DNA of 50,366 nucleotides from positions 1 to 50,366 of the forward strand of contig OMXO01000009.1 in NCBI GenBank assembly GCA_900315035.1, in the 5' to 3' direction. The number at the start of each line of letters is the position of its first letter. Positions within the stretch are counted from its first letter, which is position 1. Position numbers and translations under genes: made by a program. Source of the stretch: an uncultured Prevotella sp. GTDB taxonomy: Bacteria; Bacteroidota; Bacteroidia; Bacteroidales; Bacteroidaceae. The notes under the pieces were generated by a model. The model had not been told where the DNA came from, did no database searches, and saw only the letters and a list, made by a program, of their open reading frames with translations. Below are positions 1 through 8,578 of the stretch, piece by piece.

Positions 1-56
1 AAGCCCGCCTGCGCCGATGGTACTGCAATGCAATGCGGGAGAGTAGGAGGCCGCCA
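1..56 (+). rRNA. rrf: 5S ribosomal RNA, 3' fragment
   Basis: The first bases carry the conserved 3' half of bacterial 5S rRNA, including CCGATGGTACTGC and GCGGGAGAGTAGG, followed by GCCGCC, which would close helix I with the 5' end lying outside the window. A rho-independent terminator follows 10 nt later. The gene is cut by the window edge, and the exact 3' end (about 54-58) is approximate. It marks the end of an rRNA operon reading rightward. Confidence 0.9.
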
Positions 57-66
57 CTTTTATTTG

Positions 67-99
67 AGCCCTGAAGATACAATATCTTCGGGGCTTTTT
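67..99 (+). terminator. Terminator of the rRNA operon
   Basis: Stem AGCCCTGAAGATA (67-79), loop CAA, and the complementary arm 83-95 (one G-T wobble) are followed by TTTT. This is a strong intrinsic terminator just after the 5S rRNA. Confidence 0.9.
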
Positions 100-114
100 C
101 GTTTATATTGGTGT

Positions 115-1281
115 ATGCAATGGACTGACCGAATTCGCCAAATAAAAATACTTTTGGTTCTGGCAGCAATCTTTATAGCTGTCATCTCTTTGTTAGTGTC
201 ACATTATTTGGTGAAAGATCTATCCCGTGAAGAACGTAATAAAATGGAGATTTGGGCAGATGCCCTTCGTTCCCTAAACCAAGCAGACGAAAACTCTGAT
301 CTTTCTTTGGTTTTAAACGTATTACAAGGAAATAATACGATACCCGTAATTGTGATGAATGCAGAAGGTGTCGTTGAAGATTATCGGAACATTGTTGTTG
401 ATGAGATTAATAAGAATGACTCTGATGCTTATTTGGCTAATTATGCGAAACATTTGCTTAATCAAGGTAGGTATATAAAAGTATATTTAGGCGATTCTCT
501 TAAATCAGAAGATTATCAATTAGTGTGTTACGATGAGTCAACCCTGTTGAAACGTCTAGCTTACTATCCTTATTGGCAATTGGGTATTGTCATGATTTTT
601 GTTGTGGTGGCTATTTTTGCATTGCTTTCTTCCAAGCGTGCGGAGCAGAACAAGATTTGGGTTGGCCTTTCAAAAGAAACGGCCCATCAACTTGGTACTC
701 CAATCTCCAGCCTTATGGCTTGGGTAGAGATGCTGAAGGACAATCATCCGGATGATGAGATGATACCAGAAATGGATAAGGATGTCAAGCGTTTGGAACG
801 TATCGCTGAGCGTTTCTCAAAAATTGGCTCCCTGCCAGAACCCAAGGAAGGTTCGTTGAATGAGGTATTGATACATGTTATTGAGTATATGCGTCGTCGT
901 ACCTCAAATAAGGTTGAATTTGTCTGTAATTTCCCTACCAACGATATTATTGTTAAGATGAACGCTTCGCTTCTTGAGTGGGTGATAGAGAATCTCTGCA
1001 AGAATGCAGTAGATGCCGTGGGTGAGTGTGGTGTTATCACTTTTTCTTTGTTCCAAGAAGGCAACCGTGTCGTTGTTGAAGTGACCGATACTGGTAAGGG
1101 TATCCGAAAGAAAGACATTAAGAACGTATTTGCTCCCGGCTTCACTACCAAACAGCGAGGTTGGGGATTGGGACTTTCGTTGGCTCGTCGTATCATCGAA
1201 GATTATCATAAAGGGAATATCTATGTAAAGTCTTCTGAACTCGGTAAGGGGACGACTTTCAGAATCGAACTGATAACATAA
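115..1281 (+). CDS. Membrane sensor histidine kinase
   Basis: A 388-aa two-component sensor kinase. Residues about 12-32 form a first membrane segment, about 33-150 a small extracytoplasmic sensor region, and about 155-173 a second membrane segment. Next comes a HisKA-type phosphoacceptor region with the motif ETAHQLGTPISSL (predicted phospho-His191). The C-terminal HATPase domain has an N box (ENLCKNAVDAV), a G1 box (DTGKGI), an F-box-like APGFTTK and a G2 box (GWGLGLSLARRI). The reading frame is open back into the 5S gene, so ATG at 115 is chosen because it is the last start before the first membrane helix. No response regulator lies next to it, so the partner and the signal are unknown. 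The start is 15 bp after the rRNA terminator and no clear promoter is visible, so it may depend on read-through. Confidence 0.88.
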   Translation: MQWTDRIRQIKILLVLAAIFIAVISLLVSHYLVKDLSREERNKMEIWADALRSLNQADENSDLSLVLNVLQGNNTIPVIVMNAEGVVEDYRNIVVDEINKNDSDAYLANYAKHLLNQGRYIKVYLGDSLKSEDYQLVCYDESTLLKRLAYYPYWQLGIVMIFVVVAIFALLSSKRAEQNKIWVGLSKETAHQLGTPISSLMAWVEMLKDNHPDDEMIPEMDKDVKRLERIAERFSKIGSLPEPKEGSLNEVLIHVIEYMRRRTSNKVEFVCNFPTNDIIVKMNASLLEWVIENLCKNAVDAVGECGVITFSLFQEGNRVVVEVTDTGKGIRKKDIKNVFAPGFTTKQRGWGLGLSLARRIIEDYHKGNIYVKSSELGKGTTFRIELIT

Positions 1282-1392
1282 AAATGCACATTTACCCCCG
1301 TGAGTGTGTAATATAACCCCTTGAATTTGACTGATTTTGATGTAAAAACATAAAAAAATCAAATATCGGATACAGATATGAAAAAAAGTTTG

Positions 1393-1401
1393 TAACTTTG
1401 C
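1393..1401 (+). promoter_or_regulatory. Bacteroidota -7 promoter box for the yceD-rpmF operon
   Basis: TAACTTTGC matches the -7 consensus TAnnTTTG and lies about 20 bp before the yceD start. No clean TTTG -33 element is seen at the usual spacing, so the call rests on the -7 box and position. Confidence 0.6.
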
Positions 1402-1420
1402 AGCCCATAAATGTGTGATG

Positions 1421-1942
1421 ATGTGTAGTTTAGAGTTTTTGAAAATTGACTTGAAAGCATTGAAGGAAGAGAACACTTTCTTGGAATTCAATCTTGATAA
1501 CGATTATTTCGAGGCTTTGGACGGTGCAGAATTGAAGAAAGGTTCTTTGCACGTGTCGGTGTCTATACGCAAGGCTACCGGTTTTTTTGAACTTCAGCTT
1601 CATTCTACGGGAAACATTATCATTCCTTGTGACCGATGTCTAGACGATATGGAACAACCGGTAGAGACCGATAACCGTCTTGTCGTCAAACTTGGAAGCG
1701 AATACTCAGAGGAAGATGACATCATTGTAGTGCCTGAGGACGAAGGAATACTCGACATCGCATGGTTCATCTATGAGTTTGTTATGTTGGCCATACCCAT
1801 CAGGCATGTACATGCACCTGGCAAGTGCAATCCTGCCATGACCCAAGCTCTGGAAGAGCTGTCAGCTGACCGAAGCAGCGATGAGGAGTCCAGCCAACCA
1901 ACAGACCCCCGATGGGACAAATTGAAGAATCTAAAAGTTTAA
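1421..1942 (+). CDS. yceD: YceD/DUF177 family protein
   Basis: A 173-aa protein of the DUF177 (YceD) family. It carries the family motif CDRCLDDMEQPV in the middle and an acidic EEDDIIVVPEDEG segment after it, and its gene sits directly before rpmF, as in many bacteria. In E. coli the yceD-rpmF pair is co-transcribed and YceD is linked to 23S rRNA accumulation; the biochemical role is not settled. Three consecutive candidate starts exist (GTG 1415, ATG 1418, ATG 1421). The last is used here, and the choice changes only two residues. The C-terminus ends in a polar S/D/E-rich stretch with DPRWDKLKNL, also typical of the family. It starts the run yceD-rpmF-fabH-era-der. Confidence 0.88.
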   Translation: MCSLEFLKIDLKALKEENTFLEFNLDNDYFEALDGAELKKGSLHVSVSIRKATGFFELQLHSTGNIIIPCDRCLDDMEQPVETDNRLVVKLGSEYSEEDDIIVVPEDEGILDIAWFIYEFVMLAIPIRHVHAPGKCNPAMTQALEELSADRSSDEESSQPTDPRWDKLKNLKV

Positions 1943-1962
1943 GAATTAAAAGTTAAATAATT

Positions 1963-2154
1963 ATGGCACATCCTAAAAGAAGACAGTCAAAGACTCGTAC
2001 CCTCAAGCGTCGTACTCATGACAAGGCAGTAGCTCCTACACTTGCTGTATGTCCCAACTGTGGTGCATATTATGTTTATCACACAGTATGCCCAACATGC
2101 GGTTACTACCGTGGTAAGGTAGCTATCAAGAAAGAGGACGAAGTTGCTGAATAA
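1963..2154 (+). CDS. rpmF: 50S ribosomal protein L32 (bL32)
   Basis: A 63-aa basic protein beginning [20 protein letters not shown], the conserved start of bL32, with two CxxC pairs (CPNCG and CPTCG) that form a zinc ribbon. It is therefore the zinc-binding (C+) form. It is a structural protein of the large ribosomal subunit. It follows yceD by 20 bp, and its stop TAA overlaps the fabH ATG by one base (TAATG), which suggests translational coupling to fatty-acid synthesis as in other bacteria. Confidence 0.97.
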   Translation: MAHPKRRQSKTRTLKRRTHDKAVAPTLAVCPNCGAYYVYHTVCPTCGYYRGKVAIKKEDEVAE

Positions 2155-3164
2155 TGGATAGAATAAACGCGATAATCACCGGTATTGGTGGATACGTTCC
2201 CGATTATGTTCTTACTAATGAGGAACTTTCGAGAATGGTTGATACCAACGACGAGTGGATTATGACGCGCGTCGGTATTAAGGAACGCCGTATCCTCACG
2301 GAGGAAGGTCTCGGTACCAGTTACATGGCCCGTAAAGCTGCTAAACAGTTGGTTCAGAAGACCGGTGTCGATCCTGATACTATAGATGCATTGGTCGTAG
2401 CCACCTCTACCGCCGATTATAAGTTCCCATCTACAGCTTCTATTGTAGTTGGCAAACTCGGTCTGAAAAATGCAATGGCATTTGATTTCTGGGGTGCTTG
2501 CTGTGGATTCCTCTATGCGCTCGACGTGGCAGCAACGATGATACAGAGCGGCCGTTATAAGAAGATTATTCTGATTGGTGCCGACAAGATGTCGTCTGTC
2601 ACAGACTACAAGGATCGCTCTACTTGTCCGCTTTTTGGTGACGGAGCCGCAGCTGTATTGCTGGAGGCTACTACGGAGCAGAACATTGGAGTGATGGATT
2701 CTTATCTGCGTACAGATGGAAAGGGTCTGCCCTTCCTCCATATGAAAGCAGGTGGTTCTGTTTGCCCGCCGTCGCATTTTACAGTGGATCACCGTTTGCA
2801 TTTCCTCTATCAGGAGGGTCGCACGGTGTTCCGTTATGCTGTGACTAATATGAGCAACGACTGTGCCCTTGTAGCAGAGCGCAATGGCCTGAGTAAGGAG
2901 AACATCCAATGGGTTGTACCTCATCAGGCAAATATGCGTATCATCGAGGCTGTCGCTAAGCGGTTAGAGGTACCGATGGAACAGGTCATGGTAAATATTG
3001 AGCACTATGGTAATACAAGTGCGGCTACCATACCACTGGCCATCTGGGACAATGAGAGCAAACTAAGGCGGGGTGATAACATGATATTAACTGCCTTTGG
3101 TGCTGGATTTGTTCATGGGGCCTCTTATCTCAAATGGGCTTATAACGGAAACGAACATGCATAA
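2154..3164 (+). CDS. fabH: Beta-ketoacyl-ACP synthase III
   Basis: A 336-aa KAS III enzyme that starts fatty-acid synthesis by condensing an acyl-CoA primer with malonyl-ACP in the cytoplasm. The catalytic triad is visible: Cys116 in [10 protein letters not shown], His257 in VPHQANMRI and Asn287 in HYGNTSAA. Length and the N-terminal [16 protein letters not shown] are typical. It overlaps rpmF by one base and era by 8 bases. FabH chooses the primer, so it influences branched versus straight-chain lipids, but the primer cannot be read from the sequence. Confidence 0.96.
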   Translation: MDRINAIITGIGGYVPDYVLTNEELSRMVDTNDEWIMTRVGIKERRILTEEGLGTSYMARKAAKQLVQKTGVDPDTIDALVVATSTADYKFPSTASIVVGKLGLKNAMAFDFWGACCGFLYALDVAATMIQSGRYKKIILIGADKMSSVTDYKDRSTCPLFGDGAAAVLLEATTEQNIGVMDSYLRTDGKGLPFLHMKAGGSVCPPSHFTVDHRLHFLYQEGRTVFRYAVTNMSNDCALVAERNGLSKENIQWVVPHQANMRIIEAVAKRLEVPMEQVMVNIEHYGNTSAATIPLAIWDNESKLRRGDNMILTAFGAGFVHGASYLKWAYNGNEHA

Positions 3165-4044
3165 AGCAGGTTTTGTAAATATCGTTGGAAATCCCAATGT
3201 AGGCAAAAGTACGCTCATGAACCAATTGGTTGGTGAGCGTATTTCTATTGCTACCTTCAAGGCTCAAACGACACGCCATCGTATTATGGGTATTGTGAAT
3301 ACGCCGGAGATGCAGATCGTTTTCTCTGATACACCGGGGGTCCTTAAGCCCAATTATAAGCTACAGGAATCGATGCTTGCCTTCTCGGAGTCGGCCCTGC
3401 AGGATGCCGATATTTTACTCTATGTGACCGATGTGGTTGAGAATCCAGAGAAGAACATGGACTTTCTCGAGAAGGTGCAGAAGATGGATATACCGGTGCT
3501 GTTGCTTATAAACAAGATAGATGAGTTGGCTGGCGGAGAGTCCAAATTGGGTGAAATCGTTGAGCATTGGCATATGTTGCTTCCAAATGCAGAAATCCTG
3601 CCAGTCTCTGCTAAAAACAAATTTGGCACTGATCTTCTGTTGAAACGTATTCAGGAGCTTCTTCCAGAGAGCCCGGCCTTCTTTGATAAAGATCAGTTGA
3701 CAGACAAACCTGCCCGTTTCTTCGTTTCGGAGATTATACGCGAGAAGATATTGCTTTATTACGACAAGGAGATCCCTTATAGTGTTGAGGTGAGTGTCGA
3801 GCGTTTCAAGGAGGAAGAAAAACTCATTCACATCAATGCTGTCATCTATGTAGAGCGTGAATCGCAGAAGGGCATTATCATAGGCCATCAGGGAGTGGCA
3901 CTAAAAAAAGTGTGTACAGAGGCTCGAAAGGCCTTGGAAAAGTTCTTCGATAAGACAATCTATCTGGAAACCTTCGTGAAGGTTGATAAAGACTGGCGTA
4001 GTTCAGAGCGTGAATTGAATCATTTCGGTTACAATCCGGAGTAA
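3157..4044 (+). CDS. era: GTPase Era
   Basis: A 295-aa Ras-like GTPase that binds 16S rRNA and assists 30S subunit maturation. The G1 motif [10 protein letters not shown]3 DTPG, G4 NKID and G5 SAKN are all present, followed by a C-terminal KH RNA-binding domain (around [18 protein letters not shown]). The start at 3157 ([11 protein letters not shown]) is chosen because it places the G domain at the normal distance from the N-terminus; the frame is open further upstream inside fabH. It overlaps fabH by 8 bp, is followed after 36 bp by der, and the two GTPases together with rpmF form a ribosome-assembly cluster. Confidence 0.96.
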   Translation: MHKAGFVNIVGNPNVGKSTLMNQLVGERISIATFKAQTTRHRIMGIVNTPEMQIVFSDTPGVLKPNYKLQESMLAFSESALQDADILLYVTDVVENPEKNMDFLEKVQKMDIPVLLLINKIDELAGGESKLGEIVEHWHMLLPNAEILPVSAKNKFGTDLLLKRIQELLPESPAFFDKDQLTDKPARFFVSEIIREKILLYYDKEIPYSVEVSVERFKEEEKLIHINAVIYVERESQKGIIIGHQGVALKKVCTEARKALEKFFDKTIYLETFVKVDKDWRSSERELNHFGYNPE

Positions 4045-4080
4045 CTGTACTACCGGTATCTCCGGCAAAACTATTAATAT

Positions 4081-5394
4081 ATGGGAAATTTAGTAGCAAT
4101 AGTAGGACGTCCTAATGTGGGGAAATCCACCCTTTTCAACCGTCTGACGAAGTCTCGCCAGGCGATTGTCAGTAATGAGGCTGGTACCACGCGCGATCGT
4201 CAATATGGCAAGTGCGAGTGGAACGGGCGTGAGTTCTCTGTTGTCGATACCGGCGGCTGGGTAGTGAATTCCGATGATATTTTCGAGGAAGAAATTCGCA
4301 AACAGGTGATTATCGCTACAGAGGAGGCAGACCTGGTGTTGTTCCTCTGTGATATCAATAATGGTGTGACAGGATGGGACATGGATGTGGCACAGATTTT
4401 ACGCCGTGCCAAGTTGCCTGTATTGCTTGTGGCTAACAAAGCCGATGATGGCAAGGATCTCTATGACCAGTATGAGTTCTATAAGTTGGGATTAGGTGAT
4501 CCCTGGCCGATTAGTGCTGCTACTGGTAGCGGTACCGGCGACTTACTCGACAAAGTGTTGGAAATGCTGCCTGAGAAGACCAAGGATGATCTTGAAGACG
4601 GCATCCCCCGTTTTGCCGTTGTTGGACGTCCGAATGCCGGTAAGTCGAGTATCATTAATGCTTTTATCGGTGAAGATCGTAATATCGTGACTGAGATTGC
4701 CGGAACCACTCGTGACAGTATCTATACCCGTTATGATAAGTTCGGTTTTGATTTTTATCTTGTAGATACTGCTGGTATTCGCCGGAAAAACAAAGTGACA
4801 GAGGACTTAGAGTTCTATAGTGTCATGCGCTCTATCCGTGCCATCGAGAACAGTGACGTTTGTATTCTTATGATCGATGCTACCCGTGGCATTGAGGCTC
4901 AGGATATGAATATCTTCCAATTGATTCAGAAAAACAATAAATCCCTGGTCGTTGTCGTTAATAAATGGGATTTGGTTGAAGATAAGTCACAAGTGGTCAT
5001 TGATACGTTCACCAATGCAATCCGGCAACGGATGGCGCCGTTTGTTGATTTTCCCATTATTTTTGCATCAGCCCTTACGAAGCAGCGCATTTTTAAGGTG
5101 CTTGAGACAGCGAAGGAAGTCTATCTGAATCGTAAAGTGAAGATTGGCACTTCGAAACTCAACGAGGTGATGCTCCCGTTGATAGAGGCTTTCCCGCCTC
5201 CTTCAGTAAAGGGAAAGTATATTAAGATCAAGTATGTGGCTCAGGTGCCCGACACTCAGATTCCAACCTTTGTGTTTTATGCCAACTTGCCACAGTACGT
5301 AAAAGAGCCCTACAAGCGTTTCTTGGAGAACAAAATCCGGGAAAACTGGACGCTCACAGGCTCACCAATAAATGTGTTTATCCGTCAGAAATGA
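4081..5394 (+). CDS. der: Ribosome-associated GTPase Der (EngA)
   Basis: A 437-aa protein with two tandem GTPase domains, the hallmark of Der/EngA. Domain 1 carries GRPNVGKST and DTGGW near the N-terminus with NKAD. Domain 2 carries GRPNAGKSS (around residue 182), DTAGIRRK and NKWD. The C-terminal region is KH-like and ends in the basic [11 protein letters not shown]. It acts in 50S subunit assembly. The stop overlaps the start of the following lipoprotein gene by 4 bases (ATGA). Confidence 0.97.
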   Translation: MGNLVAIVGRPNVGKSTLFNRLTKSRQAIVSNEAGTTRDRQYGKCEWNGREFSVVDTGGWVVNSDDIFEEEIRKQVIIATEEADLVLFLCDINNGVTGWDMDVAQILRRAKLPVLLVANKADDGKDLYDQYEFYKLGLGDPWPISAATGSGTGDLLDKVLEMLPEKTKDDLEDGIPRFAVVGRPNAGKSSIINAFIGEDRNIVTEIAGTTRDSIYTRYDKFGFDFYLVDTAGIRRKNKVTEDLEFYSVMRSIRAIENSDVCILMIDATRGIEAQDMNIFQLIQKNNKSLVVVVNKWDLVEDKSQVVIDTFTNAIRQRMAPFVDFPIIFASALTKQRIFKVLETAKEVYLNRKVKIGTSKLNEVMLPLIEAFPPPSVKGKYIKIKYVAQVPDTQIPTFVFYANLPQYVKEPYKRFLENKIRENWTLTGSPINVFIRQK

Positions 5395-5786
5395 AGAAAC
5401 GAACTATAGTTTTCCTCTCTGTGCTGGCACTGCTCCTATGGGCATGTGCCAAAAGTACACCCGAAGAGATGGCCTCGCTGGCAGCCAAAGGCTACTACGA
5501 TCATCTTATCCACGGGGAATTTGAACAGTTCCTCGAAGGGATGGATGTGCGTGAGGGCATGTCTGAGGAGGACTATCGTTCACAACTGCTTGACACTTAT
5601 AGCCAATTTATGGCACAGCAGGAGCAGTCCCATCGTGGTATCCGTGAGGTACGAATCGTTAGTGCCAAGACGGATACAATACAGAAATATACCAACGTAT
5701 TCCTGACGCTTTGCTTTGGCGATTCCACCAATGAGGAAATAGTGGTGCCGATGGTTGAGCGGAACGGCAGTTGGCGCATGAGATAA
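5391..5786 (+). CDS. Small lipoprotein of unknown function, NTF2/DUF4878-like
   Basis: A 131-aa predicted lipoprotein: a short basic start MKKRT, a hydrophobic stretch and the lipobox LLWAC, with Cys19 as the lipidated residue. The mature part has helices rich in E/Q ([20 protein letters not shown]) and then beta strands ending [12 protein letters not shown]. That pattern resembles the DUF4878/NTF2-like small lipoproteins common in Bacteroidales, but this is a fold-pattern impression. It overlaps der by 4 bp and is followed after 24 bp by an outer-membrane protein gene, so it probably shares their transcript. The function is unknown. Confidence 0.75.
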   Translation: MKKRTIVFLSVLALLLWACAKSTPEEMASLAAKGYYDHLIHGEFEQFLEGMDVREGMSEEDYRSQLLDTYSQFMAQQEQSHRGIREVRIVSAKTDTIQKYTNVFLTLCFGDSTNEEIVVPMVERNGSWRMR

Positions 5787-5810
5787 TGTTCGACTAAACT
5801 TGATAATATA

Positions 5811-6818
5811 ATGAAGAGGTGGCTTGTTCTTTCGTTGACGTTGACTTTCCTGGCATTGCCCGGTAAGTCGCAGTATATCCCTTCACAACCGTTTGATAAG
5901 CCTGTGAAGGATCACTCAGGTGAGTATTGGCATTGGGGAAACACGTTCCAACATCTTGATGTGGCGCTCAGCCTGGGTACTTCTGGTATCGGTATAGAGC
6001 TGGCTGCGCCAGTCTGTGAGTTCGCCCAGGTTCGTCTTGGCTATGAGCTTATGCCACATTTCAAGAAGAGTCTTTCAGCCGACCTGATGATCGGCAATGA
6101 AAAGGCTATCCAGTATGATGAAAAGACCGGTTATCGTAAGGAGACGAGCTACGACGAGGTTCGTGACTTCATGTATGGAGAGGCTGGCTACGACCTGCGC
6201 GACCATATTGATATGACAAGTCGCCTCAATATGCAGAACTTCAAATTCCTTGTAGATATCTTTCCTTTGGCAAATAACAAGAAGTTGCATTTTACTGTTG
6301 GCTTCTATTGGGGGCCCTCCGAATATGCTAAGATAGAGAGTGATGCCGCTTCTAACAGTTCGATAGCTTGTGTCGATGCCTATAACAAGTATTTTACATT
6401 ACCAGATGTGCCTGTTGAGATTGCAGGACTTGGCACAGGTGGCTTTGTCATGGGAAAGTTCAAAAGCGACATTAAAGATGCCGATGGTAAGATCATTGCA
6501 AAGGCGGGGGATACCTATAAGATGACAGGTGGCTCCAAAGGCTCTATTATGATTCCTGTGAAGGTTAATTCTTTCAAGCCTTATCTTGGTGTCGGCTATG
6601 AGTCAAATCTTCTGAAAAAGCGTAATGATATCAAGTTTGCCATTACTGGCGGTCTGATGTTCTGGGGTGGTACTCCTTCCATGTACACACCCGATGGCGT
6701 GAACCTTGTCAAGGATGTCGATGGGCTCACAGGCAACATGGATAGTTATGTTAAGTGGAAATCAAAGTTGAAGGCCTATCCTGCAATTACTTTCCGCATT
6801 ATCAAGAATATATTTTGA
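5811..6818 (+). CDS. Predicted outer-membrane beta-barrel protein (paralog 1)
   Basis: A 335-aa protein with a signal peptide (MKRWLVLSLTLTFLALPGKSQ, cleavage near residue 20) and alternating hydrophobic/aromatic strands ending in RIIKNIF, a C-terminal Phe typical of outer-membrane barrels. Shared landmarks with the next gene include HLDVALSLGTSGIGIELAAP, RLGYELMPHF, FKFLVDIFPL and GFYWGPS. The two are tandem paralogs separated by 27 bp. No known transport or enzyme motif is recognised. It likely continues the operon from der and the small lipoprotein. Confidence 0.78.
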   Translation: MKRWLVLSLTLTFLALPGKSQYIPSQPFDKPVKDHSGEYWHWGNTFQHLDVALSLGTSGIGIELAAPVCEFAQVRLGYELMPHFKKSLSADLMIGNEKAIQYDEKTGYRKETSYDEVRDFMYGEAGYDLRDHIDMTSRLNMQNFKFLVDIFPLANNKKLHFTVGFYWGPSEYAKIESDAASNSSIACVDAYNKYFTLPDVPVEIAGLGTGGFVMGKFKSDIKDADGKIIAKAGDTYKMTGGSKGSIMIPVKVNSFKPYLGVGYESNLLKKRNDIKFAITGGLMFWGGTPSMYTPDGVNLVKDVDGLTGNMDSYVKWKSKLKAYPAITFRIIKNIF

Positions 6819-6845
6819 AAAATATTTTAATTTAGGATAGCAGAT

Positions 6846-8024
6846 ATGAAAAGAACCGTATTTATAATGGCTTTGTCCTGTTTGGGATTGACAGCCTTTG
6901 CACAGCAGGATACAGCGACATGGAAGCGTTTCGTTCTGAACCCCGAGGAGCAAAGCCAGCCTCAGACTCAGCCTCAGACTGAGGCTCCTAAGTCCCAGAC
7001 GATTCCCGTCATGCAATATTGGAAGGAACACAACATCCTCCAGCATCTCGATTTGTCTTTAACTTTAGGAACTACTGGTATTGGTATCGATGTGGCTTCT
7101 CCTATCGGTGATATGTTCCAGGTGCGTGCTGGTTATGAGTTTATGCCGCGTTTCTCAAAGAACATGAACTTCGACTTGACGATTAATGGTGAGCCTGCTC
7201 GGGCGTATGACGAAGACGGAAACCGTCAGGAGACCACGTTTGATCGTCTTGCTGATTTTATGTACCAGATGACGGGCTATGATGTCGATGATCATGTGGT
7301 GATGGTAGGTAAGCCTACTATCAACAATTTCAAGTTCCTTATTGATGTCTTCCCGTTTAAGACCAATAAGCATTGGCACTTTACTGCAGGCTTCTATTGG
7401 GGACCCTCTCGTTTTGCTTATGCCGAGAATTCAGCCGAGTCTATGGTATCGCTGTTGTCTGCTGGTATTTATAACCGCATGTATGAGAAGGCTATTCGTG
7501 ATGAGCCTCTCTTTGATTTTAATGGTATTGATGATGATATCAATATCCCCGTGCTTCCTGATATCAATGATAAATTTAAGTCTTTTGGTCGTCTCGGATT
7601 TGCAGTGGGCTACTTTAAACACGATATCTATGGCACATTTACTAAAGATGTGTATGATAGCGAAGGTAATCTTATTCATGAGGTAGGCGACTATGGATTG
7701 CTTCACAAGGCTGGCGAACGTTATATCATGGAACCAGATGAGGATGGTATGGTACGTGTTAAAGCCAGATCTAATTCCTTTAAGCCTTATGTGGGCTTTG
7801 GATATGGTGGCAGATTAGTTAAAGGGCGAGATGATTGGAAGATTTCTTTCGATTGTGGTGCCATGTTTTGGGGTGGTACGCCGAGTCTTTATAATCACGA
7901 GGGTGTTAATCTCGCTAATGATGTTGAGAGAATTGGAGGACAGGTTGGCGATTATGTCGATCTCTTTAAGGCCTTTAAAGTCTATCCAGTCTTAAGCCTA
8001 CGAATTACTAAGACTATCTTTTAA
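6846..8024 (+). CDS. Predicted outer-membrane beta-barrel protein (paralog 2)
   Basis: A 392-aa paralog of the preceding gene with a signal peptide (MKRTVFIMALSCLGLTAFAQ) and the shared blocks HLDLSLTLGTTGIGIDVASP, RAGYEFMPRF, NNFKFLIDVFPF, GFYWGPS and FWGGTPSLYNHEGVNL, ending in RITKTIF. It is longer mainly because of an N-terminal low-complexity insert QPQTQPQTEAP, encoded by two exact copies of a 12-nt unit (6957-6980), and an acidic loop around FNGIDDDINIPVLPD. Function is unknown; a surface barrel is inferred. No terminator is evident right after the stop; the 554-bp gap that follows contains the symmetric repeat element. Confidence 0.78.
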   Translation: MKRTVFIMALSCLGLTAFAQQDTATWKRFVLNPEEQSQPQTQPQTEAPKSQTIPVMQYWKEHNILQHLDLSLTLGTTGIGIDVASPIGDMFQVRAGYEFMPRFSKNMNFDLTINGEPARAYDEDGNRQETTFDRLADFMYQMTGYDVDDHVVMVGKPTINNFKFLIDVFPFKTNKHWHFTAGFYWGPSRFAYAENSAESMVSLLSAGIYNRMYEKAIRDEPLFDFNGIDDDINIPVLPDINDKFKSFGRLGFAVGYFKHDIYGTFTKDVYDSEGNLIHEVGDYGLLHKAGERYIMEPDEDGMVRVKARSNSFKPYVGFGYGGRLVKGRDDWKISFDCGAMFWGGTPSLYNHEGVNLANDVERIGGQVGDYVDLFKAFKVYPVLSLRITKTIF

Positions 8025-8096
8025 TTGTATTTTATATATAAAGACCTCCCCTCCTCCCCTTAATGGGGTGAAAGTCCGATGAATAAAGGGAAAGAG

Positions 8097-8127
8097 GATG
8101 GGAGGTGTTAACCTAACACCTCCCATC
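8097..8127. repeat. Left hairpin of the symmetric element
   Basis: Perfect 14-bp arms GATGGGAGGTGTTA (8097-8110) and TAACACCTCCCATC (8114-8127) around the loop ACC. It has the same GGGAGGTGTT arm as the hairpin at 8391-8415. Confidence 0.85.
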
Positions 8128-8150
8128 GACCTCCCGTTGACCTCTCGCAG
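8118..8150 (+). repeat. Three tandem 11-nt repeats
   Basis: Three back-to-back units: ACCTCCCATCG (8118-8128), ACCTCCCGTTG (8129-8139) and ACCTCTCGCAG (8140-8150). A matching set in the opposite orientation lies at about 8371-8415, inside the right hairpin. The 11-nt spacing is close to one DNA helical turn, as in iterons or arrays of protein-binding sites. Confidence 0.75.
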
Positions 8151-8285
8151 CGGTTCCAAATTTTTTATCAAAAGAGCACTTAAAATCGTTCTTTTAACAA
8201 GTCAATTTTAGCGATAGTTTTCTGATCCACAAGTGGATAGATTGAAATTTCCCGACACCCTTTTTGAGCAGTTTTGGGGCTCTAA

Positions 8286-8329
8286 CTAGGAAAAATTTGT
8301 TTCCTCCTTAGGGAAATAGTTTTTCCTAG
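8286..8329. repeat. Nested hairpin in the element core
   Basis: Outer arms CTAGGAAAAA (8286-8295) and TTTTTCCTAG (8320-8329) are perfectly complementary. Inside them TTTCC (8300-8304) and GGAAA (8312-8316) can pair again. The role is unknown. Confidence 0.75.
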
Positions 8330-8390
8330 TATAGACACAAAAATAAGGCTTAGAAGATATTTTACAAAGTGAGGAGATTAGGAGGTGATA

Positions 8391-8415
8391 GGGAGGTGTT
8401 GAAGCAACACCTCCC
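8391..8415. repeat. Right hairpin of the symmetric element
   Basis: Perfect 11-bp arms GGGAGGTGTTG (8391-8401) and CAACACCTCCC (8405-8415) around the loop AAG. Compared with the left hairpin, the loop-closing pair has changed from A-T to G-C with both arms altered together. Confidence 0.85.
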
Positions 8416-8522
8416 GTCTCTGAAACCATTATGCATAAAGGATTCTAAGCTCTTTACGGGAGGAGGGGAGGAGAAAACACTTTTCTTTCGTTGTGTCAGC
8501 ATAGAATTTTTTGTATCCATAT

Positions 8523-8559
8523 AAAAAGCCCTGAATCGCTATACGGTTCAGGACTTTTT
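8523..8559 (-). terminator. Terminator downstream of the leftward secreted-protein gene
   Basis: Stem 8523-8538 and 8544-8559 (AAAAAGCCCTGAATCG with two imperfect pairs) with A- and T-runs at both ends, so it can act in both directions. It lies 20 bp past the stop of the gene at 8579-9706. Confidence 0.85.
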
Positions 8560-8578
8560 ATATGAGAATATGTAATGT

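Larger units (their letters stand above)
8045..8471. repeat. Symmetric noncoding element with terminal inverted repeats
   Basis: This lies in a 554-bp gap (8025-8578) without a convincing gene. The ends are a perfect 14-nt inverted repeat, CCTCCCCTCCTCCC (8045-8058) and its complement (8458-8471). Inside each end, about 40 bp in, is a hairpin with the arm GGGAGGTGTT (8097-8127 and 8391-8415), and inside each hairpin a short tandem array of 11-nt ACCTCCC-type repeats pointing inward. The core of roughly 220 bp is AT-rich and holds another hairpin (8286-8329). The layout resembles a non-autonomous mobile element or a protein-binding array. No clear target-site duplication is seen (only 'aga' on both sides). 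Confidence 0.7.

Noticed and set aside
28-114. N-terminal extension of the sensor kinase into the 5S rRNA
   Set aside because: These codons lie in the 5S gene and its terminator; the start at 115 fits the first membrane helix.
8025-8578. CRISPR array suspected from the repeats
   Set aside because: The units are 11 nt, directly adjacent and inverted on the two sides; there are no uniform spacers and no cas genes.
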